The notes: generated by a model not told the origin, from the letters alone. Positions 32,753 to 41,932 are shown, numbered from the stretch's first letter. The stretch: 42,217 nt of DNA from an uncultured Enterococcus sp. (GCF_913775425.1 NZ_CAJYIS010000020.1:1-42217); one strand, 5' to 3'. A program made the numbers and translations.

Positions 32753-33439
32753 ATGATTGAAATGAAGGATGTTTTAAAAAAGTACTCTAATGGTACAACC
32801 GCCATCCGCAATATTTCGATTACAATTGATCAAGGTGAGTTCGTTTACGTAGTTGGCCCTTCAGGAGCTGGTAAATCGACGTTTATCAAATTAATGTATC
32901 GAGAAGAGAAAGCAACAAAAGGAATGTTGACTGTTGCTGGTTACAATTTATTAAAAATTAAAAATCGTGATATTCCTTATCTACGACGTGAAATCGGCGT
33001 GGTGTTTCAAGATTATAAACTGCTATCGAAAAAAACTGTTTATGAAAATGTAGCCTATGCGATGCAAGTAACAGGCAAAAAACAGCGTGAAATCAAAAAA
33101 CGGGTAATGGAAGTGTTGGACTTAGTGGGATTAAAGCATAAAGTCCGCGTTTTTCCAAGTGAGTTATCTGGGGGAGAGCAACAACGGGTTAGTATTGCAC
33201 GTGCAATCGTCAATAAACCGAAAGTGTTGATTGCAGATGAACCAACCGGAAACCTTGATCCTGAAAATTCATGGGAAATCATGCGTTTATTAGATCGGAT
33301 CAACTCACAAGGAACAACCGTTGTGATGGCAACACATAATAGTACGATCGTAAATACGATTCGCCATCGAGTGATCGCGATTGAAAATGGTCGGATCATT
33401 CGAGATCAAGCGGAAGGAGAATATGGATACGATGATTAG
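32753..33439 (+). CDS. ftsE: Cell-division ATP-binding protein FtsE
   Basis: FtsE is the ATPase of the FtsEX complex that activates peptidoglycan hydrolases at the division site. The 228-residue protein has Walker A GPSGAGKS at residues 35-42, the signature LSGGEQQRVSIARAI, Walker B VLIADEPTGNLDP and an H-loop in MATHN. The frame is open from 32702, but the GGGAAAGGA site and family N-terminus favour the ATG at 32753. It overlaps ftsX by 8 bases. Confidence 0.96.
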   Translation: MIEMKDVLKKYSNGTTAIRNISITIDQGEFVYVVGPSGAGKSTFIKLMYREEKATKGMLTVAGYNLLKIKNRDIPYLRREIGVVFQDYKLLSKKTVYENVAYAMQVTGKKQREIKKRVMEVLDLVGLKHKVRVFPSELSGGEQQRVSIARAIVNKPKVLIADEPTGNLDPENSWEIMRLLDRINSQGTTVVMATHNSTIVNTIRHRVIAIENGRIIRDQAEGEYGYDD

Positions 33440-34316
33440 AACATTCTTTCGTCATTTAACAGAAAGTATCAAGAGTTTACGTCGTAATGGATGGATGTCG
33501 ATTTCTGCTATCAGTGCAGTGACGATCACGTTAGCACTCTTAGCTGTATTTGCTGCGATTATCATGAATGCAGTAAAATTAGCTGATGACATGGAAAAAA
33601 ACGTAGATGTGTCTGTCTTTGTCGTTACTGGAGCAAATGAAGCGGATCGTAAAGAATTAGAAAAAGAATTAAATGCGATCGATCACGTAGATAAAGTGAC
33701 ATTTTCTAGTAAAGATGAACAATTAGCCAAAATTAAAGGCAGCTACGGAAAAGCGTGGGACTTGTTTGAACAAGATAATCCACTGCATGATGTGTATATC
33801 GTCAGCGCCGTTGATCCACAATACGTTAAAGGGATTACTAATGAGGCAAAAAGTTTAACGAAATATGTCCAAGATGCACGTTACGGAGATGACCTTTCCG
33901 ATAAGATCTTTAGTATCGCAAAAGGCGTACGAACTTGGGGGTTAATTGGATCTTTGATGTTGTTATTTATTGCAATGTTTTTGATCTCCAATACGATCCG
34001 GATTACCATCATTTCGCGTCAACGCGAGATTCAAATCATGCGATTAGTTGGAGCTAAAAATGGATACATTCGCTGGCCGTTCTTTTTAGAGGGCGGATGG
34101 ATCGGTCTATTAGGTGCGATCGTACCGGTAGCGATTATCGTTTTTGGGTATCAACAATTTTATTACGTTGCCAATCCCGTGATGATGCGGTCAAATTACG
34201 AACTTGTATCACCAGGAAGTTTTATTTTACCTGCAGCACTGGGAGTAGTAGTGATCGGGATTTTGATTGGTTCGATCGGTTCTGTGATTTCAATGCGTCG
34301 TTTCTTAAAAATTTAA
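33432..34316 (+). CDS. ftsX: Cell-division protein FtsX
   Basis: FtsX is the membrane partner of FtsE and passes its ATPase cycle to an extracellular hydrolase such as PcsB. The 294-residue protein has a first membrane helix at about residues 22-45, a large extracellular loop (about 50-165), then three membrane helices. I start it at ATG 33432 (MIRTFFRHLTES), 11 bases past AAGGAGA. An ATG at 33423 is only two bases from that site. Translation is coupled to ftsE. No hydrolase gene follows directly. Confidence 0.95.
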   Translation: MIRTFFRHLTESIKSLRRNGWMSISAISAVTITLALLAVFAAIIMNAVKLADDMEKNVDVSVFVVTGANEADRKELEKELNAIDHVDKVTFSSKDEQLAKIKGSYGKAWDLFEQDNPLHDVYIVSAVDPQYVKGITNEAKSLTKYVQDARYGDDLSDKIFSIAKGVRTWGLIGSLMLLFIAMFLISNTIRITIISRQREIQIMRLVGAKNGYIRWPFFLEGGWIGLLGAIVPVAIIVFGYQQFYYVANPVMMRSNYELVSPGSFILPAALGVVVIGILIGSIGSVISMRRFLKI

Positions 34317-34345
34317 TGCGCGATGCTGTAACGAAAATGGACAGC

Positions 34346-34399
34346 TCCAAAAAATTAGCTCAATCATTTTTGGTAATTCACTAGCTGATTGATTTTGGA
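34346..34399. repeat. Imperfect hairpin downstream of ftsX
   Basis: TCCAAAA-AATTAGCT (34346-34360) pairs with AGCTGATT (34383-34390) and, past a two-base bulge, TTTTGGA (34393-34399). It has a 22-base loop. It lies between the ftsX stop and the terminator at 34420. Role unknown. Confidence 0.5.
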
Positions 34400-34419
34400 A
34401 CACCATTTATTCGATTTTT

Positions 34420-34456
34420 AGAGGATGTGACAGACTTCTGTCACATCCTCTTTTTT
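34420..34456 (+). terminator. Terminator of ftsEX
   Basis: A perfect 14-bp stem (34420-34433 with 34438-34451, loop ACTT) is followed by six T residues. Confidence 0.93.
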
Positions 34457-34477
34457 CTCAGTAGCTTAACAGAAAGC

Positions 34478-34506
34478 TTGCAAGTTCAAGCATCATTGGG
34501 TAAACT
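34478..34506 (+). promoter_or_regulatory. Promoter of der
   Basis: TTGCAA (34478-34483) and TAAACT (34501-34506) are 17 bases apart, giving a leader of about 28 bases before der. Confidence 0.7.
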
Positions 34507-34540
34507 AGAAAAGATTCAAGTGAGATGGAGGAAATTAGAT

Positions 34541-35851
34541 ATGGCAAATCCAACAATAGCGATCGTAGGTCGTCCAAATGTCGGTAAATCAACAGTATTT
34601 AACCGAATTGCAGGCGAACGTATTTCGATCGTGGAAGATACACCCGGTGTGACACGTGACCGGATTTATGCGACTGGCGAATGGTTAGGTCGTGAATTTA
34701 GCATTATTGATACTGGTGGGATCGATCTTGGTGATGAACCATTTATGGATCAAATCAAACATCAAGCAGAGATCGCAATCGACGAAGCAGATGTGATCAT
34801 TTTAGTAGCTAGCGCGCGTGAAGGCGTGACGGATGCCGATGAAATGGTTGCTCGTATTTTATATCGTAGTAAAAAACCAGTGATTTTAGCGGTCAATAAA
34901 GTCGATAACCCAGAAATGCGCAATGATATTTATGAATTTTACGCTTTAGGGCTAGGTGAACCTTATCCGATTTCAGGAAGTCATGGTTTGGGTCTAGGAG
35001 ATGTATTAGATGAAGCCGTGAAACATTTTAGTACTGAAGTAGAAGAAGTCGACGATAGTATTATTAAATTTAGTTTGATTGGCCGTCCAAATGTTGGAAA
35101 ATCTTCTTTGATCAATGCGATTTTAGGTGAGGACCGTGTGATCGTATCGGATATCGAAGGAACGACACGTGACGCTATCGATACAAACTTTGTTAGTGAG
35201 TCTGGTCAAGAATTTACGATGATCGATACAGCCGGTATGCGTAAACGTGGGAAAGTCTATGAATCTACTGAAAAATATAGTGTAATGCGTGCGATGCGTG
35301 CGATCGAACGTTCAGATGTCGTCTTGATGGTCTTGAATGCTGAAGAAGGTATTCGTGAACAAGACAAACGTGTAGCTGGGTATGCGCATGAAGCAGGCCG
35401 AGGCTTAGTGATCGTCGTCAACAAATGGGACCTTGTTGAAAAAGAAACCAACACGATGCGCGATTTTGAAAAAGAGATTCGTGAAGAATTCCAATATTTA
35501 GATTATGCGCCGATCGTTTTTGTATCTGCAAAAACCAAACAACGATTGCACCAATTACCAGAATTGATCGAATTAGTCAGTATGAATCAAAATCTACGTA
35601 TTCCATCGGCTGTCTTAAACGATATCATTATGGATGCTGTAGCGATCAATCCAACACCAACAGATAAAGGCAAACGATTGAAGATTTTCTATGCGACACA
35701 AGTTGCAGTGAAACCACCGACCTTTGTGATTTTTGTAAACGAAGAAGAATTGATGCATTTTTCTTATGCACGTTTCTTGGAAAACCAAATCAGAAAAGCC
35801 TTTGTTTTTGAAGGAACACCTATCAGAATCATTGCTCGTCGCCGAAAATAG
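34541..35851 (+). CDS. der: Ribosome-assembly GTPase Der (EngA)
   Basis: Der is an essential GTPase with two G domains in tandem that acts in 50S ribosome assembly. The 436-residue protein has the first G1 motif GRPNVGKS at residues 10-17, DTGG at 57-60 and NKVD at 119-122. A second G1 motif of the same sequence lies at 181-188, with DTAG and NKWD after it. A C-terminal KH-like domain ends in RIIARRRK. The frame is open upstream through the terminator, but the GGAGG site and family N-terminus fix the ATG at 34541. Confidence 0.97.
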   Translation: MANPTIAIVGRPNVGKSTVFNRIAGERISIVEDTPGVTRDRIYATGEWLGREFSIIDTGGIDLGDEPFMDQIKHQAEIAIDEADVIILVASAREGVTDADEMVARILYRSKKPVILAVNKVDNPEMRNDIYEFYALGLGEPYPISGSHGLGLGDVLDEAVKHFSTEVEEVDDSIIKFSLIGRPNVGKSSLINAILGEDRVIVSDIEGTTRDAIDTNFVSESGQEFTMIDTAGMRKRGKVYESTEKYSVMRAMRAIERSDVVLMVLNAEEGIREQDKRVAGYAHEAGRGLVIVVNKWDLVEKETNTMRDFEKEIREEFQYLDYAPIVFVSAKTKQRLHQLPELIELVSMNQNLRIPSAVLNDIIMDAVAINPTPTDKGKRLKIFYATQVAVKPPTFVIFVNEEELMHFSYARFLENQIRKAFVFEGTPIRIIARRRK

Positions 35852-35988
35852 TAGATTTTAGCATAAAAAAAGTGAATTTACAAAGAAAATTTTTAAGAAT
35901 ATTTATTTTTCGATGTTTTTTTCCTTTTTTTCGACAAAATCGCTGAAATCCTTGATATTACAGTATTCTTATGGTAACGTATTATCAG

Positions 35989-36043
35989 AATATTGATCCT
36001 ATTCGTCAATATTATTTTGATTCTTTGGACCACTCAAAGGATC
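35989..36043 (+). promoter_or_regulatory. Two hairpins in the leader of the HU gene
   Basis: AATATTGA (35989-35996) pairs with TCAATATT (36006-36013). Then GATTCTTTG (36019-36027) pairs with CAAAGGATC (36035-36043) with one G-U pair. Both lie within the 236-base der-HU gap, ahead of the ribosome binding site at about 36070-36076. No promoter with good spacing was identified in this gap. Confidence 0.55.
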
Positions 36044-36087
36044 AAGAAAAATGAAAGAAAACCTATTCAGGAGGTGAAATAACTCTC

Positions 36088-36363
36088 ATGGCAAACAAAG
36101 CAGAATTAATCGAAAAAGTTGCAGCTGCAACTGATCTAACAAAGAAAGATGCAACAGCAGCTGTTGATGCAGTCTTCTCTACTATTCAAGAAGCTTTAGC
36201 TAACGGTGAAAAGGTTCAATTAATCGGTTTTGGTAACTTTGAAGTCCGCACTCGTGCAGAACGTAAAGGTCGTAACCCACAAACTGGTGAAGAAATCAAA
36301 ATTCCTGCAAGCAAAGTTCCTGCATTCAAACCAGGTAAAGCTTTAAAAGACGCAGTAAAATAA
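36088..36363 (+). CDS. hup: DNA-binding protein HU
   Basis: HU is the abundant nucleoid protein that bends and compacts DNA. The 91-residue product matches HU throughout: the N-terminal helices ([24 protein letters not shown]), the core [25 protein letters not shown], and the beta arm with [19 protein letters not shown] containing the intercalating proline. A strong AGGAGGTGA site precedes the ATG. It is a single-gene unit with a long leader and a strong terminator. Confidence 0.97.
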   Translation: MANKAELIEKVAAATDLTKKDATAAVDAVFSTIQEALANGEKVQLIGFGNFEVRTRAERKGRNPQTGEEIKIPASKVPAFKPGKALKDAVK

Positions 36364-36387
36364 GTATTGATCTTTTAAGATCGATCG

Positions 36388-36434
36388 AGTGAAAGAGGGT
36401 AGAGTATTCTATCCTCTTTCACTGTTTTTTTTAA
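36388..36434 (+). terminator. Terminator of the HU gene
   Basis: A 16-bp stem (36388-36403 with 36408-36423, one G-U pair, loop GTAT) is followed by G and a long T-run. Confidence 0.93.
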
Positions 36435-36519
36435 GTCTAAGAGGAGTGCCAAATCTGAAGAATTCCTTGTTTCTTCTCTCTTTTTCTTGATTGCTGTTTT
36501 TATTTGAATTATTTTCATG

Positions 36520-36525
36520 TATAAT
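36520..36525 (+). promoter_or_regulatory. Probable -10 element of mltG
   Basis: A consensus TATAAT (36520-36525) with TG directly before it lies 72 bases upstream of mltG. No clear -35 element is seen. The rest of the 234-base HU-mltG gap shows only AT-rich sequence beyond the HU terminator. Confidence 0.5.
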
Positions 36526-36597
36526 GGTACAAGTTAGTGAGAACGCATGCAAAGCAAGGCGTACAAGAAATTCTATATAATATAAGGAAGATAATCA

Positions 36598-37773
36598 ATG
36601 AAAAAACCTAAGGATAACCTAGAAGAAATCAATGACAATCACTTGATATCAGAAGAGAATGCGACAACTCCTAGAGACGACAAACGTTTACTTCGTAAAA
36701 AAGAGGATAAAATCGTCCGTAAGATCACGTTGACCGTATTGTTGATCGTATTGGTCGTAGGCGGGATTTTAACGTATAACATCTATCGCTACATCTCAAC
36801 GAGCTTGCAGCCGTTAGATAAAAAAAGTAACCAAAAAATTGAAGTGGTGATCCCAACTGGATCTTCAAATAAATCAATCGGTGAAATTTTAGAAGAAAAA
36901 AAAGTGATCAAAAGTGGTACAGTATTCAATTATTATACGAAATTCAATAACTTGACTGGCTTTCAAGCAGGAACGTATGATTTTTCACCAAGTATGACAT
37001 TAGAAGAAATTGGAAAAGAGTTGAAAAATGGTGGCGCTAGTGGGCAACAAGCAGATGCCAAGCTAACAATTCCAGAAGGATACGATATCGACCAAATCGG
37101 AGATGTGATTGCGGAGAAAACAACGTACAAAAAAACAGACTTTTTAACACTGATGAGTAATCAAGAATTTTTTGATGCACTTGTTGAAAAATATCCTGAT
37201 TTATTGAATAGTGCCAAAGAAGCTACAGACGTACGCTATCGTTTAGAAGGGTATCTATTCCCAGCGACTTATGATTTTTATGCGGGGATGACGCTAGAAG
37301 AGCTTGTGACAAATATGGTTGCCAAAACCAATGAAGTCATGTCTGCCTATTATGATACGATCAGTCAAAAAAATCTAACTGTTCAAGAAGTCTTAACGCT
37401 TGCTTCGTTAGTTGAAAAAGAAGGTGTGACGGATAGTGATCGTCGTAAGATTGCGCAAGTCTTTTTCAACCGTTTAAACGCGGGAATGCCTTTACAGTCA
37501 GATATTTCGATCTTGTATGCATTAGGTGAACATAAAGAGTTGGTGACGATCGAGGATACCAAAACGGATTCTCCGTACAATTTATATGTCAATCAAGGGT
37601 ATGGTCCAGGACCATTTGATAATCCAAGTGAACAAGCGATTCAAGCAGTCTTAAATCCTGACGCGAATAATGATTATTATTTCGTCGCTGATATTACGAC
37701 TGGAAAAGTTTATTTTGCAGAAACGTACGAAGAACATTTAGTCAATCAAGCAAAATATGTTGATAATCAGTAA
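36598..37773 (+). CDS. mltG: Endolytic murein transglycosylase MltG (YceG family)
   Basis: MltG cuts nascent glycan strands in the membrane and helps set their length. The 391-residue protein has a charged cytoplasmic N-terminus (about 40 residues), one membrane helix (42-62), a LysM-like region and the catalytic YceG domain. The catalytic glutamate is Glu217 in [13 protein letters not shown]. Further family segments are [20 protein letters not shown] and [20 protein letters not shown]. It is 29 bases upstream of greA, a pairing common in Firmicutes, and the two are probably co-transcribed. Confidence 0.95.
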   Translation: MKKPKDNLEEINDNHLISEENATTPRDDKRLLRKKEDKIVRKITLTVLLIVLVVGGILTYNIYRYISTSLQPLDKKSNQKIEVVIPTGSSNKSIGEILEEKKVIKSGTVFNYYTKFNNLTGFQAGTYDFSPSMTLEEIGKELKNGGASGQQADAKLTIPEGYDIDQIGDVIAEKTTYKKTDFLTLMSNQEFFDALVEKYPDLLNSAKEATDVRYRLEGYLFPATYDFYAGMTLEELVTNMVAKTNEVMSAYYDTISQKNLTVQEVLTLASLVEKEGVTDSDRRKIAQVFFNRLNAGMPLQSDISILYALGEHKELVTIEDTKTDSPYNLYVNQGYGPGPFDNPSEQAIQAVLNPDANNDYYFVADITTGKVYFAETYEEHLVNQAKYVDNQ

Positions 37774-37802
37774 CATCAAAAAGAATAACACAAAGGAGAA
37801 CT

Positions 37803-38288
37803 ATGAGTATGGTAGAAAAAGTATATCCAATGACTTTGGAAGGTAAAGCAAAATTAGAACAAGAATTAGAAGAATTAAAAACGGTCAAACGTGGCGAAAT
37901 CATTGAGCGTATCAAGATTGCTCGTAGTTTTGGGGACCTTTCTGAAAACTCTGAATATGAATCAGCAAAAGATGAACAAGCATTTATGGAAGGTAGAATC
38001 ACGACATTAGAAACAATGATTCGTTTTGCTGAAATCATTGATAATGACGGTGTAGACAATGATGAAGTATCGATCGGGAAAACTGTTACCTTTATCGAAT
38101 TGCCAGATGGCGAAGAAGAAGTTTACACGATCGTTGGAAGTGCTGAAGCAGATCCGTTTTCAGGGAAAATCTCAAATGATTCTCCAATCGCACAAGCGTT
38201 GATTGGGAAAAAAATCAATGACGAAGTCACTATCTCAACACCTGGTGGCGATATGCTCGTTAAAATCACTGCCATTGCAGTAAATTAA
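37803..38288 (+). CDS. greA: Transcription elongation factor GreA
   Basis: GreA rescues backtracked RNA polymerase by stimulating transcript cleavage. The 161-residue protein has the N-terminal coiled coil ([40 protein letters not shown]), whose tip carries the acidic residues of GDLSENSEY, and the C-terminal FKBP-like domain with [16 protein letters not shown]. An AAAGGAG site precedes the ATG. A second in-frame ATG two codons later is also possible. Confidence 0.97.
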   Translation: MSMVEKVYPMTLEGKAKLEQELEELKTVKRGEIIERIKIARSFGDLSENSEYESAKDEQAFMEGRITTLETMIRFAEIIDNDGVDNDEVSIGKTVTFIELPDGEEEVYTIVGSAEADPFSGKISNDSPIAQALIGKKINDEVTISTPGGDMLVKITAIAVN

Positions 38289-38299
38289 ACCTTTGGATA

Positions 38300-38358
38300 A
38301 AGCAAGTTGGCTATCATCGCAAGTGTCACTCATGGCGATATAGACAGCTTGCTTTTTT
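38300..38358 (+). terminator. Long-stemmed terminator after greA
   Basis: Arms 38300-38320 and 38335-38354 pair over about 20 bp with one mismatch and one bulge around a 14-base loop, then a T-run. It separates mltG-greA from the liaFSR operon. Confidence 0.88.
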
Positions 38359-38392
38359 CATTCTTAGGTAGGACGGCAAAAGTCTTTTTTTT

Positions 38393-38401
38393 TGCTATAA
38401 T
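38393..38401 (+). promoter_or_regulatory. Probable liaFSR promoter
   Basis: TGC-TATAAT, an extended -10 with hexamer 38396-38401, lies 29 bases before liaF. There is no consensus -35. Instead a GAC-N7-GTC dyad (38372-38384) covers that position, which fits control by an activator such as LiaR, but binding is not shown. Confidence 0.5.
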
Positions 38402-38429
38402 ACTATCGATAGCTAAAGGAGGAAAAGGC

Positions 38430-39149
38430 ATGAGGAATTCGTGGAAATTTTTTTGGATCGTGTCGTCCATTTTAGTCATAGCCTCTCTATGGCAGTTAGT
38501 ACAACGAATGGATCTATTGTTGTTATTAGTATTAGGTGGCGCGCTCATCTATATGGGAAGTAAACGCAGACACAAACGGCTTTGGCAGATCATTGGGGGC
38601 TTATTTGTGCTAAATGGGTTACTCAATACGTCGTCAGTCGTTTTTTTATTGCTTTTTGTCGTCATTTTTTTAGGGTTGAAAGGGTTTGAACTAACTCAAG
38701 CAGCTTTTTTTACAAAGCAGTGGTTTGGGAAAAAAGAAATCAAGATTATTGAGACGCAGCCACCGACTGCACATAATCAAACAGTGAGTAAAAAGCCGTT
38801 TATTGGCGATCAACGAATCGGTACAACGATCTATGAATGGGACGATATCTCACTGTCACTTTTTTCAGGAGATACGATCATCGATTTAGGAAATACCTTA
38901 CTTCCTAAAAAAGACAATGTGATTATCGTTCGGAAATTTTTTGGCAAGACGCGCATCTTAGTACCAACAGGAATCGAAGTCATGTTGCAACATCAAGCGT
39001 TACTCGGCACGGTATCGTTTGAGGATCAAATCGTAGAGCTTCATAATGAAGAATACAGAGCATACAGTAAAGCATATGACGAAGGAATTCGCCGTATCAA
39101 AATCTTATCGCAAAGTGCGATTGGCGATCTTGAGGTGATACGAATATGA
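38430..39149 (+). CDS. liaF: Cell-envelope stress protein LiaF
   Basis: LiaF is the membrane inhibitor of the LiaSR two-component system. The 239-residue protein has two to four hydrophobic segments in its first 95 residues (about 8-22, 28-41, 50-70, 70-84) and a C-terminal beta-rich cell-wall-active antibiotic response domain (about 130-239; ISLSLFSGDTIIDLGNTLLP). The frame is open through the upstream terminator, but AAAGGAGG at about 38415-38422 fixes the ATG at 38430. The stop overlaps the liaS start by four bases. Confidence 0.93.
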   Translation: MRNSWKFFWIVSSILVIASLWQLVQRMDLLLLLVLGGALIYMGSKRRHKRLWQIIGGLFVLNGLLNTSSVVFLLLFVVIFLGLKGFELTQAAFFTKQWFGKKEIKIIETQPPTAHNQTVSKKPFIGDQRIGTTIYEWDDISLSLFSGDTIIDLGNTLLPKKDNVIIVRKFFGKTRILVPTGIEVMLQHQALLGTVSFEDQIVELHNEEYRAYSKAYDEGIRRIKILSQSAIGDLEVIRI

Positions 39150-40234
39150 GTCTACGTACAGTTAGGTGGCTAATTTCGATTTTATTTACTTTGTTTTTGT
39201 TTACGATGTCAATGTTTTTAGCCAACAGTATTTTTCAAAGTCGCATGCAAAAAGAATGGTTATTTGATTTTTTCCAATGGCGTATTTTATTTATGCCTGT
39301 GATTTTATATTTACTGATCATTGCCATTATTGGAGGTAGTATGCTGTTTTTTATTTTGGGATATTGGCAAAAACGCTTATTAAAACCTCTAGCTACAGCG
39401 TTGCATCGTGTCGCTGGTGGAGATATCGAAGAGCAAGGAATGCAAGTGCACTTGGAACGCTATCCTTATTTAAAAGATCCTTTTTACGATTTACAAACGA
39501 TCACACAACAATTGCGTACGATCTCAATTGAGATCCAACGACTCACTGCTCAGCCGCTACATCTAGACGGTCAAACGAAAGAAGAAATTTTAGAAACAGA
39601 ACGCCATCGCTTAGCGCGAGAGTTACATGATTCAGTTTCACAAGAGCTCTTTGCGGCGATGATGATGCTTTCGGCGATGAACGAGGTCGCAAAAAAGAAT
39701 GACGTTCCTCAAACTCAACAAAAACAGGTCGCGATGATCACAGATATCATCAATAAAGCACAATCAGAAATGCGTGCATTGCTTTTACATTTACGTCCGA
39801 TCAATCTTGAGGGAAAGACATTAAAAAAAGGAATCGAGCAATTATTAGTAGAATTAAAAACAAAAGTCAATATCCAAATTACTTGGCAAATTCAAGAAGT
39901 CAGTGTAGCAAGCAATGTTGAAGATCAAGTATTTCGCATCGTCCAAGAATTGCTTTCAAATACGTTGCGCCATGCCAAAGCAAAAGAAGTCGAGGTCTAT
40001 TTGCATCAAGTGGATCAGTTATTGCTTTTCCGATTTATCGATGATGGGATCGGATTTGATGTTTCTGAGGTCAAAAGTGGTAGTTATGGCTTGATGAATA
40101 TCCGTGAACGCGTGCATAGCATTGGTGGGACGCTAAAAATTATTAGTTTTAAAAATCAAGGAACGAGTGTTGAGATTAAAATTCCAATTTTTACAAAAGG
40201 AGTGGAAGAAAATGATTCAGGTGTTGTTAGTTGA
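39146..40234 (+). CDS. liaS: Sensor histidine kinase LiaS
   Basis: LiaS senses envelope damage, for example from daptomycin or bacitracin, and phosphorylates LiaR. The 362-residue protein has two membrane helices (about residues 8-28 and 48-72) with a very short extracellular loop, a HAMP-like linker, and the HisKA_3 domain with phospho-acceptor His161 in LARELHDSVSQ. The HATPase part has ELLSNTLRHAKA and the G-box segment FIDDGIGFD. The small loop makes it an intramembrane-sensing kinase. It overlaps liaF by four bases and liaR by 23. Confidence 0.94.
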   Translation: MSLRTVRWLISILFTLFLFTMSMFLANSIFQSRMQKEWLFDFFQWRILFMPVILYLLIIAIIGGSMLFFILGYWQKRLLKPLATALHRVAGGDIEEQGMQVHLERYPYLKDPFYDLQTITQQLRTISIEIQRLTAQPLHLDGQTKEEILETERHRLARELHDSVSQELFAAMMMLSAMNEVAKKNDVPQTQQKQVAMITDIINKAQSEMRALLLHLRPINLEGKTLKKGIEQLLVELKTKVNIQITWQIQEVSVASNVEDQVFRIVQELLSNTLRHAKAKEVEVYLHQVDQLLLFRFIDDGIGFDVSEVKSGSYGLMNIRERVHSIGGTLKIISFKNQGTSVEIKIPIFTKGVEENDSGVVS

Positions 40235-40841
40235 TGATCATGAAATGGTTCGTTTAGGAGTTTCGGCTTACTTATCAATTCAAGAAGATATTGAAGTGAT
40301 TGCGGAAGCAGAAGATGGTACAATTGGAGTAGAAAAAGCACTTCAATTACGCCCAGATGTTATTTTGATGGATCTGGTCATGGAAGAGATGGATGGGATC
40401 ACCGCAACCAAAGAGATTCTGGCACAATGGCCAAGTGCCAAAATTTTGATTGTAACGAGTTTTATCGATGATGAAAAAGTTTATCCCGCAATCGAAGCAG
40501 GTGCGAGTGGGTACTTGTTGAAGACATCGGCTGCTCATGAAATAGCAGATGCAATTAGAGCGGCAAATCGTGGAGAAAAGGTTTTAGAAGCAGAAGTCTC
40601 TGAAAAATTAAGTAATGCACTGTCCAATCGAACCTTTCATTTACATGATGAATTGACAACTAGAGAACGCGAAGTCTTACAATTGATTGCAGAAGGTAAG
40701 AGTAACCAAGAGATCGCCGATGAACTGTTTATTACACTAAAAACGGTGAAAACGCATGTATCCAACATTTTGTCTAAATTAGAAGTGGAAGACCGCACAC
40801 AAGCAGCTATTTATGCATTGAAGCATGGCTATGCAAAATAA
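40212..40841 (+). CDS. liaR: Response regulator LiaR
   Basis: LiaR is the response regulator of the Lia system, and in enterococci changes in it contribute to daptomycin resistance. The 209-residue protein has a receiver domain with acidic residues Asp8/Asp9 and phospho-acceptor Asp54 in ILMDLVMEEMDG, and a C-terminal LuxR-type helix-turn-helix (LTTREREVLQLIAEGKSNQEIADELFITLKTVK, about residues 145-177). The ATG at 40212 follows AAAGGAG at 40196-40202, inside the end of liaS. No clear terminator follows. Confidence 0.95.
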   Translation: MIQVLLVDDHEMVRLGVSAYLSIQEDIEVIAEAEDGTIGVEKALQLRPDVILMDLVMEEMDGITATKEILAQWPSAKILIVTSFIDDEKVYPAIEAGASGYLLKTSAAHEIADAIRAANRGEKVLEAEVSEKLSNALSNRTFHLHDELTTREREVLQLIAEGKSNQEIADELFITLKTVKTHVSNILSKLEVEDRTQAAIYALKHGYAK

Positions 40842-40877
40842 GTGTGAGTTTTCTTAGTAGGAAGTTAGTATGACCTT

Positions 40878-40886
40878 TGTTATAAT
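40878..40886 (+). promoter_or_regulatory. Extended -10 promoter of ktrA
   Basis: TGT-TATAAT (hexamer 40881-40886) lies 34 bases before the gene, with no good -35 element. Confidence 0.55.
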
Positions 40887-40919
40887 AAAACAAGGATCTT
40901 GAGTAGAGGAGATAGTCAA

Positions 40920-41585
40920 GTGAAACAAAATTATGCCATTATTGGATTAGGACGTTTTGGCGGGAGTATCTGCCGCACATTAGCAGAAGCTGGTCAAGAA
41001 GTATTAGCGATCGATGCCAACGAAGATCGTGTGAATGAGTATATGAACATCGCGACATATGCTGTAGTGGGCAATGCACAAGATGAAACGGTCTTGCGCT
41101 CATTAGGGATTCGGAATTTCGACTATGTGATTATCGCGATTGGAGAAGATATTCAAGCTAGTATTTTAGTGACGCTAATGATCAAAGAAATGGGCGTGCC
41201 TCATGTCGTAGCGAAAGCACAAAATGAATACCATGCTCGAGTGTTGGAAAAAGTCGGTGCTGATCGCGTTGTCCATCCAGAACGAGATATGGGAACACGG
41301 ATCGCGCATAATCTAGTCTCAAAAAATATTTTGGACTTTATTGAGTTATCCGATGAGTTTTCATTAGCAGAAATTCGTGTAACCAATCCGAAATTTTTCA
41401 ATTGTAGTTTGGTAAAATTAAATTTCCGGCAAAAATATGGATTGACGGTCGTTGCGATCAGACGTCCAAATGCAAAAATCATTGTTTCTCCTGCTGCAGA
41501 TGAGGTCGTTTTAGAAAATGATAATTTACTCGTGATCGGAAATGCCGATGACGTGGATCTACTAGATCGTAAATTGAATGAATAG
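40920..41585 (+). CDS. ktrA: Potassium-channel regulatory subunit, KtrA/TrkA type
   Basis: KtrA is the cytoplasmic gating ring of Ktr potassium channels. The 221-residue protein has an RCK_N Rossmann domain with the dinucleotide motif GLGRFGGSIC (starting at residue 9) and AIDANEDRV, then an RCK_C domain from about residue 140. The start is GTG at 40920, chosen over an upstream TTG because AGAGGAGA at 40905-40912 is spaced from it correctly. The membrane partner KtrB is not in the window. It probably shares a transcript with the HesB-like gene 17 bases downstream. Confidence 0.92.
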   Translation: MKQNYAIIGLGRFGGSICRTLAEAGQEVLAIDANEDRVNEYMNIATYAVVGNAQDETVLRSLGIRNFDYVIIAIGEDIQASILVTLMIKEMGVPHVVAKAQNEYHARVLEKVGADRVVHPERDMGTRIAHNLVSKNILDFIELSDEFSLAEIRVTNPKFFNCSLVKLNFRQKYGLTVVAIRRPNAKIIVSPAADEVVLENDNLLVIGNADDVDLLDRKLNE

Positions 41586-41602
41586 AAAGTACAGGTGAAA
41601 AG

Positions 41603-41899
41603 ATGAAATTAACAATTACACCCAAGGCAATGGATTGGTTTAAGCGTGAGATCGTTTTAGAAAATGGAATGGGGATTCAATTTTTTGGAAAGGTTTATGG
41701 GAAAACAGATGTACATGAAGGCTTCTCTGTTGGACTTTCAGTTGCGACTCCTGAAGAAACTATGATCCAAGTTATAAACGATGAGTATCTATTTTTCATC
41801 GATAAGGGCGATGATTGGTTCTTTAAAGGTTATGATTTGACTGTCGATTACGATGAATCATTGGATGAACCAATGTATCGTTTTAACGAAAGCAAATAA
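41603..41899 (+). CDS. HesB/YneR-like protein
   Basis: A 98-residue protein of the HesB-like (YneR/YqhQ-type small) Fe-S cluster biosynthesis fold, recognised by TITPKAMDWFKREI at the start, GIQFFGKVYGK and the closing DYDESLDEPMYRFNE. It contains no cysteine at all, so it cannot hold a cluster the way IscA or SufA does. Function is unknown. An AGGTGAAAAG-type ribosome binding site precedes the ATG. It is followed by a strong bidirectional terminator. Confidence 0.75.
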   Translation: MKLTITPKAMDWFKREIVLENGMGIQFFGKVYGKTDVHEGFSVGLSVATPEETMIQVINDEYLFFIDKGDDWFFKGYDLTVDYDESLDEPMYRFNESK

Positions 41900-41901
41900 A
41901 A

Positions 41902-41932
41902 AAGGCTGTGACAGTTGTCACAGCCTTATTTT
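41902..41932. terminator. Bidirectional terminator between the HesB-like gene and the dehydrogenase
   Basis: An 11-bp perfect stem (41902-41912 with 41917-41927, loop AGTT) has A residues before it and T-rich sequence after it. It serves both converging genes. Confidence 0.88.

Noticed and set aside
34097-34384. A 95-residue ORF inside and after ftsX
   Set aside because: It lies in another frame of ftsX, has no ribosome binding site and its composition looks like an off-frame translation.
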